Below, in pieces: positions 1 through 7,289 of a stretch of 9,207 nucleotides of DNA. Both the position numbers and the translations under genes were made by a program. The stretch's first letter is position 1, and the number at the start of each line of letters is the position of its first letter. Origin of the DNA: JBFGRM01 sp041563675 (lineage in GTDB: Bacteria > Nitrospirota > Nitrospiria > Nitrospirales > Nitrospiraceae); the NCBI GenBank assembly GCA_041563675.1, contig JBFGRM010000090.1, positions 1-9,207 of the forward strand, written 5' to 3'. The notes below the pieces were generated by a model. The model saw only the letters and a list, made by a program, of their open reading frames with translations. It was not told where the DNA came from and made no database searches.

Positions 1-10
1 AACCAGATCC

Positions 11-14
11 GGAG
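11..14 (+). promoter_or_regulatory. Possible Shine-Dalgarno (GGAG) for the first glycosyltransferase
   Basis: A GGAG tetramer lies 8 bases before a TTG codon at 23 and 17 bases before an ATG at 32. The spacing favours TTG at 23 as the start of the first gene. The reading frame stays open back to base 2, so a start upstream of the window cannot be excluded. Confidence 0.4.
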
Positions 15-22
15 TTACTTGT

Positions 23-1300
23 TTGGCCACCATGCAGCAGGCTATTGACATGACGGTTCCCCGCGATCTGCACAAGCGGGCCGCGCAGCCGGGCGAACGC
101 GCCAAGCTCCACTTGGCCTTGTTCATCTCCGGTCTCTCGGTCGGCGGGGTGCAGCGCTCGATGCTCACACTGGCGCACGGATTGGCGACCCGTGGACAGC
201 GGGTCGACCTGGTGGTGCCGAAGGGAACCGGCTTTTTCGAGCCCACGGTGTCGCCTATGGTCCGCCTGGTCAATATTGAGCATTGGTGGATGCGCCTGCC
301 GGTCATTGGATGGTGGAAACGAACACGCGCGCTCGTCAGCCCGCCGGCCCTGGCGCGTTACCTCTCGAGGGAGCGCCCCGACGTTCTGCTGTCCGCCTCG
401 CACTACGTGAACCTGGCCGCCGTCTGGGGCCGCGCACTGGCGGGTACCGGCACACCGCTGGTGATCAGTCAGCGGACGCACCTGTCACGCGCGATCACGA
501 ATACGGATTTTCCGACGGGACGACGGCCGTTGCTGGGCGGGATGGCGCGGCGATTTTACCGGCGCGCCGACGCCATTCTCGCGGTCTCCGAGGGCGTCGC
601 CGACGACCTTGCCGCGGTCGCCGCGCTGCCACGGCAGGCCATTCGAACGATCAGTAACCCGGTCGTCACGCCCGATCTGGCGAGCAGGGCCGCGGAGGCG
701 GTGGACCATCCATGGTTTGTCGCCGGGGGGCCTCCAGTCATTCTGGGTGTCGGCCGATTGGCGGCGCAGAAGGACTTCGCGACGCTGATCCGGGCTTTTG
801 CAAAGATCCGTGCGGGACGGCCTGCTCGACTCATGATGCTGGGAGAGGGACGAAAGCGCGGCGAGCTCGAGGCGCTGGCCGACACGCTGGGCGTCCGCAA
901 GGATGTCGCGATGCCGGGATTCTCGGAGAACCCCTTCGCGTACATGGCGCGGGCGGCCGTCTTCGTCCTCTCCTCTGGCTATGAAGGACTGCCCGGCGTC
1001 CTGATCCAGGCGATGGCCTGCGGCTGCCCGGTGGTCAGTACCGACTGCCCGAGCGGACCGCGCGAGATCCTTCAGGATGGACGATACGGTCCGCTCGTTC
1101 CCGTCCACGACGACGAGGCGCTGGCCACGGCCATCGAGACCGTGCTGGACAAGCCACCCGATCGCGCCTGGTTGTCTGCGCGCGCTGCGGAGTACTCGGT
1201 TGACCGCGCAGTGGATCAGTACCTTGAGGTTCTCTATGAAGTCCATGCCCGGGGCGTTGACCAGCCCGCCACTCACGCCGGAGCTGCTGGTGGGGCCTGA
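23..1300 (+). CDS. GT4-family glycosyltransferase (GT-B fold)
   Basis: Probable cytoplasmic or membrane-associated transferase that moves a sugar from a nucleotide donor to a growing, probably lipid-linked, glycan. Counting from the TTG start (425 aa), the N-terminal acceptor domain opens with a glycine-rich loop, SVGGVQRS at residues 39-46, typical of GT4 enzymes. The donor-binding C-terminal domain has VGRLAAQKD (243-251), LGEGRKR (273-279), the EGLPGVLIQ segment (321-329) and STDCPSGPREIL (339-350). The last motif is typical of many O-antigen and capsule GT4 enzymes. The usual EX7E pair reads E321...Q329, so the second Glu is Gln. There is no signal peptide or clear membrane span. Start: TTG at 23 has the best-spaced GGAG; ATG at 32 or 50 is also possible, and the conserved domain begins only near residue 28, so all three keep it whole. 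Donor and acceptor sugars cannot be read from the sequence. The family call is firm. Confidence 0.93.
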   Translation: MATMQQAIDMTVPRDLHKRAAQPGERAKLHLALFISGLSVGGVQRSMLTLAHGLATRGQRVDLVVPKGTGFFEPTVSPMVRLVNIEHWWMRLPVIGWWKRTRALVSPPALARYLSRERPDVLLSASHYVNLAAVWGRALAGTGTPLVISQRTHLSRAITNTDFPTGRRPLLGGMARRFYRRADAILAVSEGVADDLAAVAALPRQAIRTISNPVVTPDLASRAAEAVDHPWFVAGGPPVILGVGRLAAQKDFATLIRAFAKIRAGRPARLMMLGEGRKRGELEALADTLGVRKDVAMPGFSENPFAYMARAAVFVLSSGYEGLPGVLIQAMACGCPVVSTDCPSGPREILQDGRYGPLVPVHDDEALATAIETVLDKPPDRAWLSARAAEYSVDRAVDQYLEVLYEVHARGVDQPATHAGAAGGA

Positions 1301-1363
1301 GCACGAGGTGGTCTTCGTGAGGGAGCGGCATCTGCACACCCTCAACTCCCTTGAGCATCCGTT
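1301..1363 (+). other. Short intergenic leader with potential hairpins before the ABC gene
   Basis: Directly after the stop of the GT4 gene, CACGAGG (1302-1308) can pair with CTTCGTG (1313-1319), giving 7 pairs including one G-T around a TGGT loop. Further on, AGGGAG (1320-1325) can pair with CTCCCT (1346-1351). Alternatively CTCAA (1341-1345) can pair with TTGAG (1351-1355); these last two helices exclude each other. No T-run follows the first hairpin, so it is not a standard intrinsic terminator. There is no good Shine-Dalgarno within 5-12 bases of the ABC start at 1364; the purine-rich AGGGAG lies 38 bases away. Function is unproven; hairpins this short also arise by chance in GC-rich DNA. 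Confidence 0.25.
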
Positions 1364-3121
1364 ATGCGTCTACTCCTAACATTCGCCCTCACATATCCCT
1401 GGCGCAGCGCCCTCACACTGCTGGCCTTGCTGATCGCGGGCGTGATGGAAGGGGTTGGACTCTTGCTGCTCCTGCCGATGCTGAGCATTGCGACTGGAGA
1501 CCAGAGTCCCGTGGACGACAACACCCTGGCCGGACTGGGGCACCTGCTCACGGAGACCCTGGCGAGCCTCGGGATCACTCCCTCGGTCGGATCCTTGCTC
1601 ATTATTATCGTCGTGTGCCTCGTGTTGAAGGGTGCCCTGCTCCTGCTTGCCCGGACACAGATCGGGTACACCGTGGCCCATGTCGCGACGGACTTGCGTC
1701 TGGCCTTGCTGCGTGCGCTCCTGGCCGCGCGCTGGGAATATTACCTCCGGCAACCCGTCGGCAGCCTCGCCAACGCTGCGGGGACGGAGGCGATCCGCGC
1801 GTCGTACGGCTACCTCTACGGCGCTTCTACGGTGGCCGTGATGATCCAGGCGTGCATCTACGCGATCGTCGCCCTGCTGGTGTCCTGGGAAGCCGCCCTG
1901 GCGTCTCTCCTGGCTGGAGCGGTCGTGATCCTGGCGCTCAGCAAGCTGATGCGAAAAACCCAGCGTGCCGGCGCGCGACAAACTCAGTACCTGAAGTCTC
2001 TTTTAAGCCGCCTCACGGACAGTCTCCAGTCAGTCAAGCCGTTGAAGGCCATGGCGCGGGAAAGCCTCCTGGGACCGGTGCTCGAAGCAGACAACAACCG
2101 ATTGAACCGTGCACTGCGGCGAGAGGTGGTCAGCATGGAGGCCCTCGCATCTTTGCAGGAGCCGATTCTTGCCGTGATTCTCGGTGTGGGGTTGTACGTC
2201 GCCCTCACGCAGTGGGGAATGCAGTTCAACGCGGTGATGGTCATGGTTTTGTTGCTCGCCCGCTTGCTGACAAACCTCACCAAGGTCCAACGGCAGTACC
2301 AGAGGATGCTGGCACAGGAGAGCGCCTTCTGGTCGTTGCAGGACGCCATTGATCGTGCGAGGCAGGATTGCGAGAGGACAGCCGGCGGCATTTCGCCGCG
2401 TTTCGAGCAAGCCCTGCGCTTTGAGAAGGTCAGCTTTGCCTACGACAACACCCATGTGCTGAGGAGAGCCTCTCTGACCATTCCGGCTGGCTCCTTTACC
2501 GCCATCGTGGGGCCGTCAGGAGTCGGGAAGAGCACCCTCGCGGATTTGATCACGGGTCTGCTGCGTCCACAGCAAGGGCAGATCTGGATCGATGACGTGC
2601 CTTTTGAGCAAATTGATCTCCTGCAGTGGCGGCAGTCGATCGGATACGTGCCCCAGGACACGTTTCTGCTGCATGACAGCGTCCTCCACAATGTCACACT
2701 GGGAGATCCTGCGCTCACCCAAGCCAACGCTGAAGCCGCGTTGCGCGCCGCGGGCGCCTGGGATTTCGTATCCGCCATGGCGGAAGGGATCCACACCTCA
2801 GTCGGAGAACGGGGGGCGGCGCTCTCCGGTGGCCAGCGCCAGCGGATCGCGATTGCGAGGGCCCTGGTCCACCAGCCACAACTGCTGATCCTCGACGAGG
2901 TCACCAGCGCGCTGGATCGGGACAGCGAAGCGGCCATCTGCCGGACCTTGCAACAACTCCGAGGGCGTCTGACCATTCTGGCCATCTCCCACCAACCAGC
3001 GCTGGTCGATGCGGCCGAAAGAGTGTATCGCCTTCAAAACGGAACGGCCGTATTGATCGTCGACGGAGGAACGTCCGTTGCGGCCTCGTCGGCATTACAC
3101 GGCGAGACAAACCTCGCCTGA
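1364..3121 (+). CDS. ABC exporter half-transporter (TMD-NBD fusion, MsbA/PglK-like)
   Basis: Inner-membrane exporter subunit of 585 aa, the usual length for a TMD-NBD half-transporter, expected to work as a homodimer that uses ATP to move a lipid-linked substrate. The N-terminal half (about 1-330) is a type-IV (type I exporter) membrane domain, with hydrophobic segments near residues 17-42, 76-96, 154-173, 177-193, 267-282 and 288-303. The ATPase domain is complete: Walker A GPSGVGKST (383-391), Q-loop Q431, signature LSGGQ (487-491), Walker B LLILDE (507-512), D-loop SALD (515-518) and switch H543. Starting at ATG 1364 is supported by an in-frame stop at 1352-1354. It lies between glycosyltransferase and amidotransferase genes, so a lipid-linked glycan is the likely cargo (inference). 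A lipid A, peptide or other exporter with the same architecture cannot be excluded by sequence reading alone. It is not the two-protein Wzm/Wzt type. Confidence 0.93.
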   Translation: MRLLLTFALTYPWRSALTLLALLIAGVMEGVGLLLLLPMLSIATGDQSPVDDNTLAGLGHLLTETLASLGITPSVGSLLIIIVVCLVLKGALLLLARTQIGYTVAHVATDLRLALLRALLAARWEYYLRQPVGSLANAAGTEAIRASYGYLYGASTVAVMIQACIYAIVALLVSWEAALASLLAGAVVILALSKLMRKTQRAGARQTQYLKSLLSRLTDSLQSVKPLKAMARESLLGPVLEADNNRLNRALRREVVSMEALASLQEPILAVILGVGLYVALTQWGMQFNAVMVMVLLLARLLTNLTKVQRQYQRMLAQESAFWSLQDAIDRARQDCERTAGGISPRFEQALRFEKVSFAYDNTHVLRRASLTIPAGSFTAIVGPSGVGKSTLADLITGLLRPQQGQIWIDDVPFEQIDLLQWRQSIGYVPQDTFLLHDSVLHNVTLGDPALTQANAEAALRAAGAWDFVSAMAEGIHTSVGERGAALSGGQRQRIAIARALVHQPQLLILDEVTSALDRDSEAAICRTLQQLRGRLTILAISHQPALVDAAERVYRLQNGTAVLIVDGGTSVAASSALHGETNLA

Positions 3122-3125
3122 GGGT

Positions 3126-3134
3126 GAGGGGGAG
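3126..3134 (+). promoter_or_regulatory. Purine-rich ribosome binding site for the amidotransferase gene
   Basis: GAGGGGGAG sits 13 bases before ATG 3148. The spacing is slightly long, but this is the only strong purine-rich stretch nearby. It overlaps the in-frame GTG at 3124, so that GTG is not a credible start. This supports the ATG that places the catalytic Cys at position 2. Confidence 0.5.
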
Positions 3135-3147
3135 TCGTTTACACACG

Positions 3148-5166
3148 ATGTGCGGCATCACGGGATTCATAGAGAACGCCGTCCACCTCGGTGAGGCGCC
3201 CCTGCGGGACCGTGTCCGTCGCATGGCCGAAACGCTGCGGCATCGCGGGCCCGACGGGTCCGGCGAGTGGGTCGATCCACAAGCGGGCATCGCGCTGGGG
3301 CACCGTCGGCTGGCCATCATTGACCTGACGCCGGCTGGAGCCCAGCCCATGCGCTCCGCCTGTGGTCGATTCGTGATGACCTACAACGGCGAGGTCTACA
3401 ACTTTCGGGAGCTCCGTCTCGAGCTCGAATCCATGGGGCATGAATTTCGAGGGCAGTCCGACACGGAGGTGGTGCTCGCCGCTTTCGCTGCATGGGGAAT
3501 CGAGTCCGCTCTGCGACGCCTGAACGGCATGTTCGCCTTGGCGCTCTGGGACAAGCAGACCCGCACCTTGACCCTGGCGCGGGACCGTGTTGGCAAGAAG
3601 CCGTTGTACTATGGGTGGGGCGGACAGACGTTTCTATTCGGATCTGAGCTGAAGGCGTTACGCTCCCATCCGTCGTTCGTTCCCGAGCTCGACCTCGATG
3701 CGCTGGGGCTCTTCCTCCAGTATTCGTGGATTCCGGCTCCCTATTGCATCTACAAGCACCTTTACAAGCTCCTCCCTGGTACGTACCTGACCATCGCCCC
3801 GCAGTCTCAGCCCGGCGATGCGGCACCGAAGGCGTACTGGTCCGCCCATGACGTGGTGTCTTCCGGCGAACGCGCCCCGCTCGTGCGGTCCATTGATGAG
3901 GCGGCGGACATCCTCCATGCGTCGCTCACGCAAGCGGTGACGCGGCGCATGGTCGCGGACGTGCCGCTCGGAGCCTTGCTCTCGGGGGGTGTCGATTCTT
4001 CACTCGTGGTCGCGCTGATGCAGGGCGCGAGCCACCAGCCCGTCAAAACGTTCACGGTCGGATTTACAGAAGCTTCGTTCAACGAGGCTGACCACGCGCA
4101 AGCGGTGGCCCGCCACCTTGGCACGGACCACACGGAGCTGTACGTCACCCCTGAGGACGGTCTGAGGGTCATACCGGAGCTTCCGGCGATCTACGACGAG
4201 CCGTTCGCCGACCCGTCCCAGGTCCCGACTTGCCTCATCTCAGCGCTCACGCGACAGCATGTGACGGTCGCGCTCTCGGGGGATGGCGGCGACGAATTGT
4301 TCGCGGGATACAAGCGCTATCGCAGCTCTGACACCTACGGCCGTGTTCTTCGATGGTTCCCACAGCTGGTCAAAGAAGGGGCAGCCGCGCTCTTGCGTAC
4401 GTTCGATTCGGCGCGATGGGCGTTGGCCGACGCACAGGTGGGCCTTGACCACGAGCAACGAGTCGAGTCGGCGCAGCCAGGGTCGTTTGAGAATCTCGAG
4501 CGCATTGCCAACCGGATGGTCGCGAAGGATCCGCAAGATCTCCTGGCCCGACACCACGCCCGATGCCGGACTCCCAGGGAATTCGTGCCGGCTGCGGCCC
4601 CCCTCTCGACCCTGCTCACGGATCCGTCGCGGAGGCCGTCTTTTTCAGACCCCGTGATCGGGATGCGATTCCTGGACTTCTCGGAGTATTTGCCGGACGG
4701 CGTCCTCGTCAAGGTCGACAGGGCCAGTATGGCCACCGGACTCGAAGTCAGGTGCCCGTTCCTGGATTCACAGGTCGTTGAGCTGGCCTGGCGCCTGCCC
4801 AAGACGATGCTGATGGATCGTAGCGGCGGAAAGCGAATCCTCCGCGAGGTCTTGTCACGGTACGTTCCACGACAGCTCTTTGAGCGCCCGAAGACGGGGT
4901 TCGGCGCACCCGTGGGCGACTGGCTTCGCGGGCCCTTGCGGGAATGGGCCGAAGATCTTTTGGACGAAAAGCACCTTCACGATCAGGGACTCTTTCATGC
5001 ACAAGCCGTTCGGCTCACCTGGCAGCAACACGTGACCGGCTTCAGAAACCAGGCGGATCTGCTGTGGAGCCTCCTCATGTTTCAAGCATGGCTTCGCGCC
5101 CGCGACGACCAGCATCCCGGCCCTGGTGACCGGAATCGTATCCCTCACGCGGTGGTGTGCCCATGA
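3148..5166 (+). CDS. asnB: Glutamine-dependent asparagine synthase-family amidotransferase
   Basis: Class-II (Ntn) glutamine amidotransferase fused to an ATP-dependent synthetase domain, 672 aa. Ammonia from glutamine is passed to an acyl-adenylate. Start at ATG 3148 is required because the nucleophile Cys must become residue 1 after Met removal (MCGITGF). Glutaminase domain: C2, RGPD (33-36), HRR (52-54), NGE (80-82), SDTE (104-107). Synthetase domain: PPi-loop SGGVDSS (279-285), SGDGGDELFAGYKRY (377-391), the VKVDRASMATGLEVR segment (521-535) and KTGFGAP (582-588). All key residues are present, so it should be active. Length and layout match the AsnB proteins common in polysaccharide loci. 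There the substrate may be aspartate, or a carboxylated sugar that becomes an amide; the sequence does not decide. Its stop overlaps the next gene by 4 bases (ATGA), which suggests translational coupling. The symbol denotes the family, not a proven asparagine synthetase. Confidence 0.92.
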   Translation: MCGITGFIENAVHLGEAPLRDRVRRMAETLRHRGPDGSGEWVDPQAGIALGHRRLAIIDLTPAGAQPMRSACGRFVMTYNGEVYNFRELRLELESMGHEFRGQSDTEVVLAAFAAWGIESALRRLNGMFALALWDKQTRTLTLARDRVGKKPLYYGWGGQTFLFGSELKALRSHPSFVPELDLDALGLFLQYSWIPAPYCIYKHLYKLLPGTYLTIAPQSQPGDAAPKAYWSAHDVVSSGERAPLVRSIDEAADILHASLTQAVTRRMVADVPLGALLSGGVDSSLVVALMQGASHQPVKTFTVGFTEASFNEADHAQAVARHLGTDHTELYVTPEDGLRVIPELPAIYDEPFADPSQVPTCLISALTRQHVTVALSGDGGDELFAGYKRYRSSDTYGRVLRWFPQLVKEGAAALLRTFDSARWALADAQVGLDHEQRVESAQPGSFENLERIANRMVAKDPQDLLARHHARCRTPREFVPAAAPLSTLLTDPSRRPSFSDPVIGMRFLDFSEYLPDGVLVKVDRASMATGLEVRCPFLDSQVVELAWRLPKTMLMDRSGGKRILREVLSRYVPRQLFERPKTGFGAPVGDWLRGPLREWAEDLLDEKHLHDQGLFHAQAVRLTWQQHVTGFRNQADLLWSLLMFQAWLRARDDQHPGPGDRNRIPHAVVCP

Positions 5167-6197
5167 GCTCGCCGCCGACTGTCAGCGTTATCATCCCCGT
5201 TTACAACGGGGAACAGTACGTCGCGGATGCCATTGGCAGCATCCTTTCACAGAGCTTCAAGGATTTTGAGCTGATCCTGATCGATGACGCCTCGACCGAC
5301 GGGAGCCTCGAGGTTCTTCGCTCGCAGGATGACCAGCGTATCCGCATCGTACGGAACGACGTCAATCTCGGCTTGGCGCGAACCCACAACCGCGGTCTGG
5401 ACCTCGCACGGGGACGCTACCTCGCCATGCTGGATCACGATGACTGGAGTGAGCCGGAGCGGCTGGCTAAGCAGGTTGCGTTTCTCGACCGGCATGAAGA
5501 CCATGTGCTGGTCGGCAGTTGCGCGGCGACCATGGACGCACAGGGCCGTATCCGGAGACGACGAAAACGGTATCCCCTCTCCGCCGACGAGATCCAAGCC
5601 GGGTTGCTCTTCGGGTGTTGTGTGTTCCACCCCTCGATCACGGCACGGACTGAAGTGATGCGGGCCTATCGCTACAGCGACCGCTTTGCCATCTGTGACG
5701 ATTTTGATCTGTTTGTTCGCCTCTCCCGATCGCACAAGCTGGCCAACCTGCCGAGCGTGCTCGTCCGCCACAGACGGCACAAAAGCCGGACCTCTGAAAA
5801 AAACGCTCATTTGAAAAAGGGCGAGAATGTCGCCATTTTTCGCGGCCAGCTCACCGAGCTCGGTGTGTCATGCAACGATCTCGATCTGGATCGTCACTTT
5901 CTTCTCGGCCAAATGAAGACCGTCGACTTTCGGCCCGACGGGGCGTACCTGGACTGGGCGGAACGCTGGCTCAGCCGGCTTCAAGCCGCCAACCAGCAGT
6001 GCTTACGCTACACGGAGCCGGCCTTCTCAGCCGCCGCGCGCAAGATGTGGCTCAAGGCATGCTGGCATGCATCCGGCAATGTCGGATGGCCGGCCTGGAG
6101 GCAGTATTTCCGCTCCGACCTCAGAGCAGGTCTCTGGTCGATTGTCGGGGGATCTCTTGCGAGTATGAGTTCTCGTCAGAAACACAGCGTCACGTAG
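5163..6197 (+). CDS. GT2-family glycosyltransferase (GT-A fold), first of two
   Basis: Inverting GT-A transferase of 344 aa that adds one sugar from a nucleotide donor. The nucleotide-binding half begins at once: VSVIIPVYNGEQYV (7-20), LILIDDASTDGS (37-48), then the metal-binding DXD-type motif LDHDDW (90-95). An acidic CDDFDLFVRL segment (178-187) matches the usual catalytic-base region. The last about 100 residues (240-344) are not recognised and may bind the acceptor. No membrane span is clear, although one hydrophobic stretch lies near 323-335. A basic patch (R129 to R136) follows the donor domain. Start ATG 5163 is chosen over the GTG at 5157 because it forms the ATGA overlap with the amidotransferase stop and puts the fold at the N-terminus. 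Coupling with that gene suggests the two proteins are made together. Sugar specificity is unknown. Confidence 0.9.
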   Translation: MSSPPTVSVIIPVYNGEQYVADAIGSILSQSFKDFELILIDDASTDGSLEVLRSQDDQRIRIVRNDVNLGLARTHNRGLDLARGRYLAMLDHDDWSEPERLAKQVAFLDRHEDHVLVGSCAATMDAQGRIRRRRKRYPLSADEIQAGLLFGCCVFHPSITARTEVMRAYRYSDRFAICDDFDLFVRLSRSHKLANLPSVLVRHRRHKSRTSEKNAHLKKGENVAIFRGQLTELGVSCNDLDLDRHFLLGQMKTVDFRPDGAYLDWAERWLSRLQAANQQCLRYTEPAFSAAARKMWLKACWHASGNVGWPAWRQYFRSDLRAGLWSIVGGSLASMSSRQKHSVT

Positions 6198-6213
6198 AGC
6201 GCGGCCGTCCGGC

Positions 6214-7239
6214 GTGAGTGAGGACATGAAAGCACCAAGGATCTCGATCGCACTGTGCACCTACAATGGAGCTCGCTACCTCCTGGAGCAATTGGAGAGC
6301 ATCGAAGCCCAAACCGTCGCCCCCGACGAGCTCGTAGTCTGCGATGATCTTTCCAGCGATCACACCTGTGGCATTCTGAGGGCGGTTCAGGCGCGCGCGC
6401 CGTTTCCAATTCGTCTCCACATCAACGACCAGCGGCTTGGATCGACCAAGAACTTTGACAAGGCGATTGGCCTGTGCACCGGAGATATCATCGCATTGTG
6501 CGACCAGGATGACATCTGGCACAGGCATAAGCTGGAGCGACTCAAGGAGCAATTCGTCGAATCCGCGCATATCGGCGCGGTCTTCACGGACGCTGAGGTG
6601 GTGGACGAAGCGCTGCGGTCGACGGGGCAGACACTGTGGAATTCCGTGAGATTGACACAAGTTGCCCAGGATCGTATTCGTCAGGGTCGTGCATTTGAAG
6701 AGCTGATCAAGTACAACATCGTGACCGGGGCCACCCTGGCATTTCGTGCGGAGTACAAGCCTCTCGTCCTGCCCATCTCCGACCTGTGGGTCCATGACGC
6801 ATGGATCGCGCTCCTGATCGCCGCTGTCGGGAGAGTGGGGGTTTTGGAGGAGCCGCTCGTTCTCTACAGACAGCACGAGGCCAATCAGATCGGCAGCATC
6901 AGGAGCAGGAGAAGGAGATCGGCGGGGTCCCCTGCGGAGATCTTTTCAGGTCGAGTCGGTCGCTTTAAGCAGCTCCATGAACGGCTCCTGAGCCGTGCTG
7001 CACAATTTCGGTTGCGCCGTGATGTGCTCCCCGAATTGAAGGCGAAAATCAAACATCTCAAGGCACGGGGCGCGATGCCGGACAGCCGACTCGGCCGCTT
7101 ACCACTGGCCGTGAGGGAGTTATTGACCCTTCGCTACCATCGGTACGGCAGGGGCACGCGAAGCTTTACCAGCGACCTCTTTCGCACCGTGCCGAAAGCC
7201 GACCCGTCCGTCGAGGCAAAGACCAACGCGCCGACGTAA
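6214..7239 (+). CDS. GT2-family glycosyltransferase, second; rhamnosyltransferase-like
   Basis: GT-A transferase of 341 aa. Conserved features: ISIALCTYNGARYL (10-23), ELVVCDDLSSD (39-49), the metal-site motif CDQDDIW (96-102), VTGATLAF (170-177), and WVHDAWIALL (192-201), which carries the probable catalytic acid residues, followed by LYRQH (217-221). CTYNGA plus CDQDDIW is typical of a GT2 subgroup often annotated as rhamnosyl- or galactofuranosyl-like transferases. With rmlB and rmlD just downstream, rhamnose transfer is a reasonable inference but not shown. After the core comes an Arg-rich stretch (R230 to R235) encoded mostly by AGG and AGA, then a basic C-terminal tail of about 100 residues with no recognised motif. 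The start is GTG 6214 or ATG 6226; neither has a strong ribosome site, and the core is intact with both. It lies 16 bases after the first GT2 and differs clearly from it, so they are not a recent duplication. Confidence 0.9.
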   Translation: MSEDMKAPRISIALCTYNGARYLLEQLESIEAQTVAPDELVVCDDLSSDHTCGILRAVQARAPFPIRLHINDQRLGSTKNFDKAIGLCTGDIIALCDQDDIWHRHKLERLKEQFVESAHIGAVFTDAEVVDEALRSTGQTLWNSVRLTQVAQDRIRQGRAFEELIKYNIVTGATLAFRAEYKPLVLPISDLWVHDAWIALLIAAVGRVGVLEEPLVLYRQHEANQIGSIRSRRRRSAGSPAEIFSGRVGRFKQLHERLLSRAAQFRLRRDVLPELKAKIKHLKARGAMPDSRLGRLPLAVRELLTLRYHRYGRGTRSFTSDLFRTVPKADPSVEAKTNAPT

Positions 7240-7289
7240 CGCGAACGGCGCAGCCGCGATTGACTGAAGGTCAAGGTGCAGATCCGATC

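Noticed and set aside
26..34. GCCACCATG matches the eukaryotic Kozak core at an ATG of the first gene
   Set aside because: The following base is C, not G, and the surrounding genes are plainly bacterial with operon spacing and overlap. A chance match.
485..1345. Long open frame of 286 codons on the minus strand opposite the GT4 gene
   Set aside because: It lies antisense to a well-supported GT4 gene, shows no recognisable domain and is rich in Arg and Ser as expected of a shadow frame in GC-rich DNA.
1351..2352. 333-codon plus-strand frame overlapping the start of the ABC gene in another phase
   Set aside because: The product has no domain and is rich in Arg, Pro and Gly, whereas the ABC frame has membrane segments and all ATPase motifs.
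6190..6876. 228-codon open frame on the minus strand opposite the second GT2
   Set aside because: It shows no family motif, while the plus strand carries clear GT2 motifs over the same bases.
7246..7256. CGGC-GCA-GCCG hairpin just after the second GT2 as a terminator
   Set aside because: The stem is only 4 pairs and no T-run follows; common by chance at this GC content.
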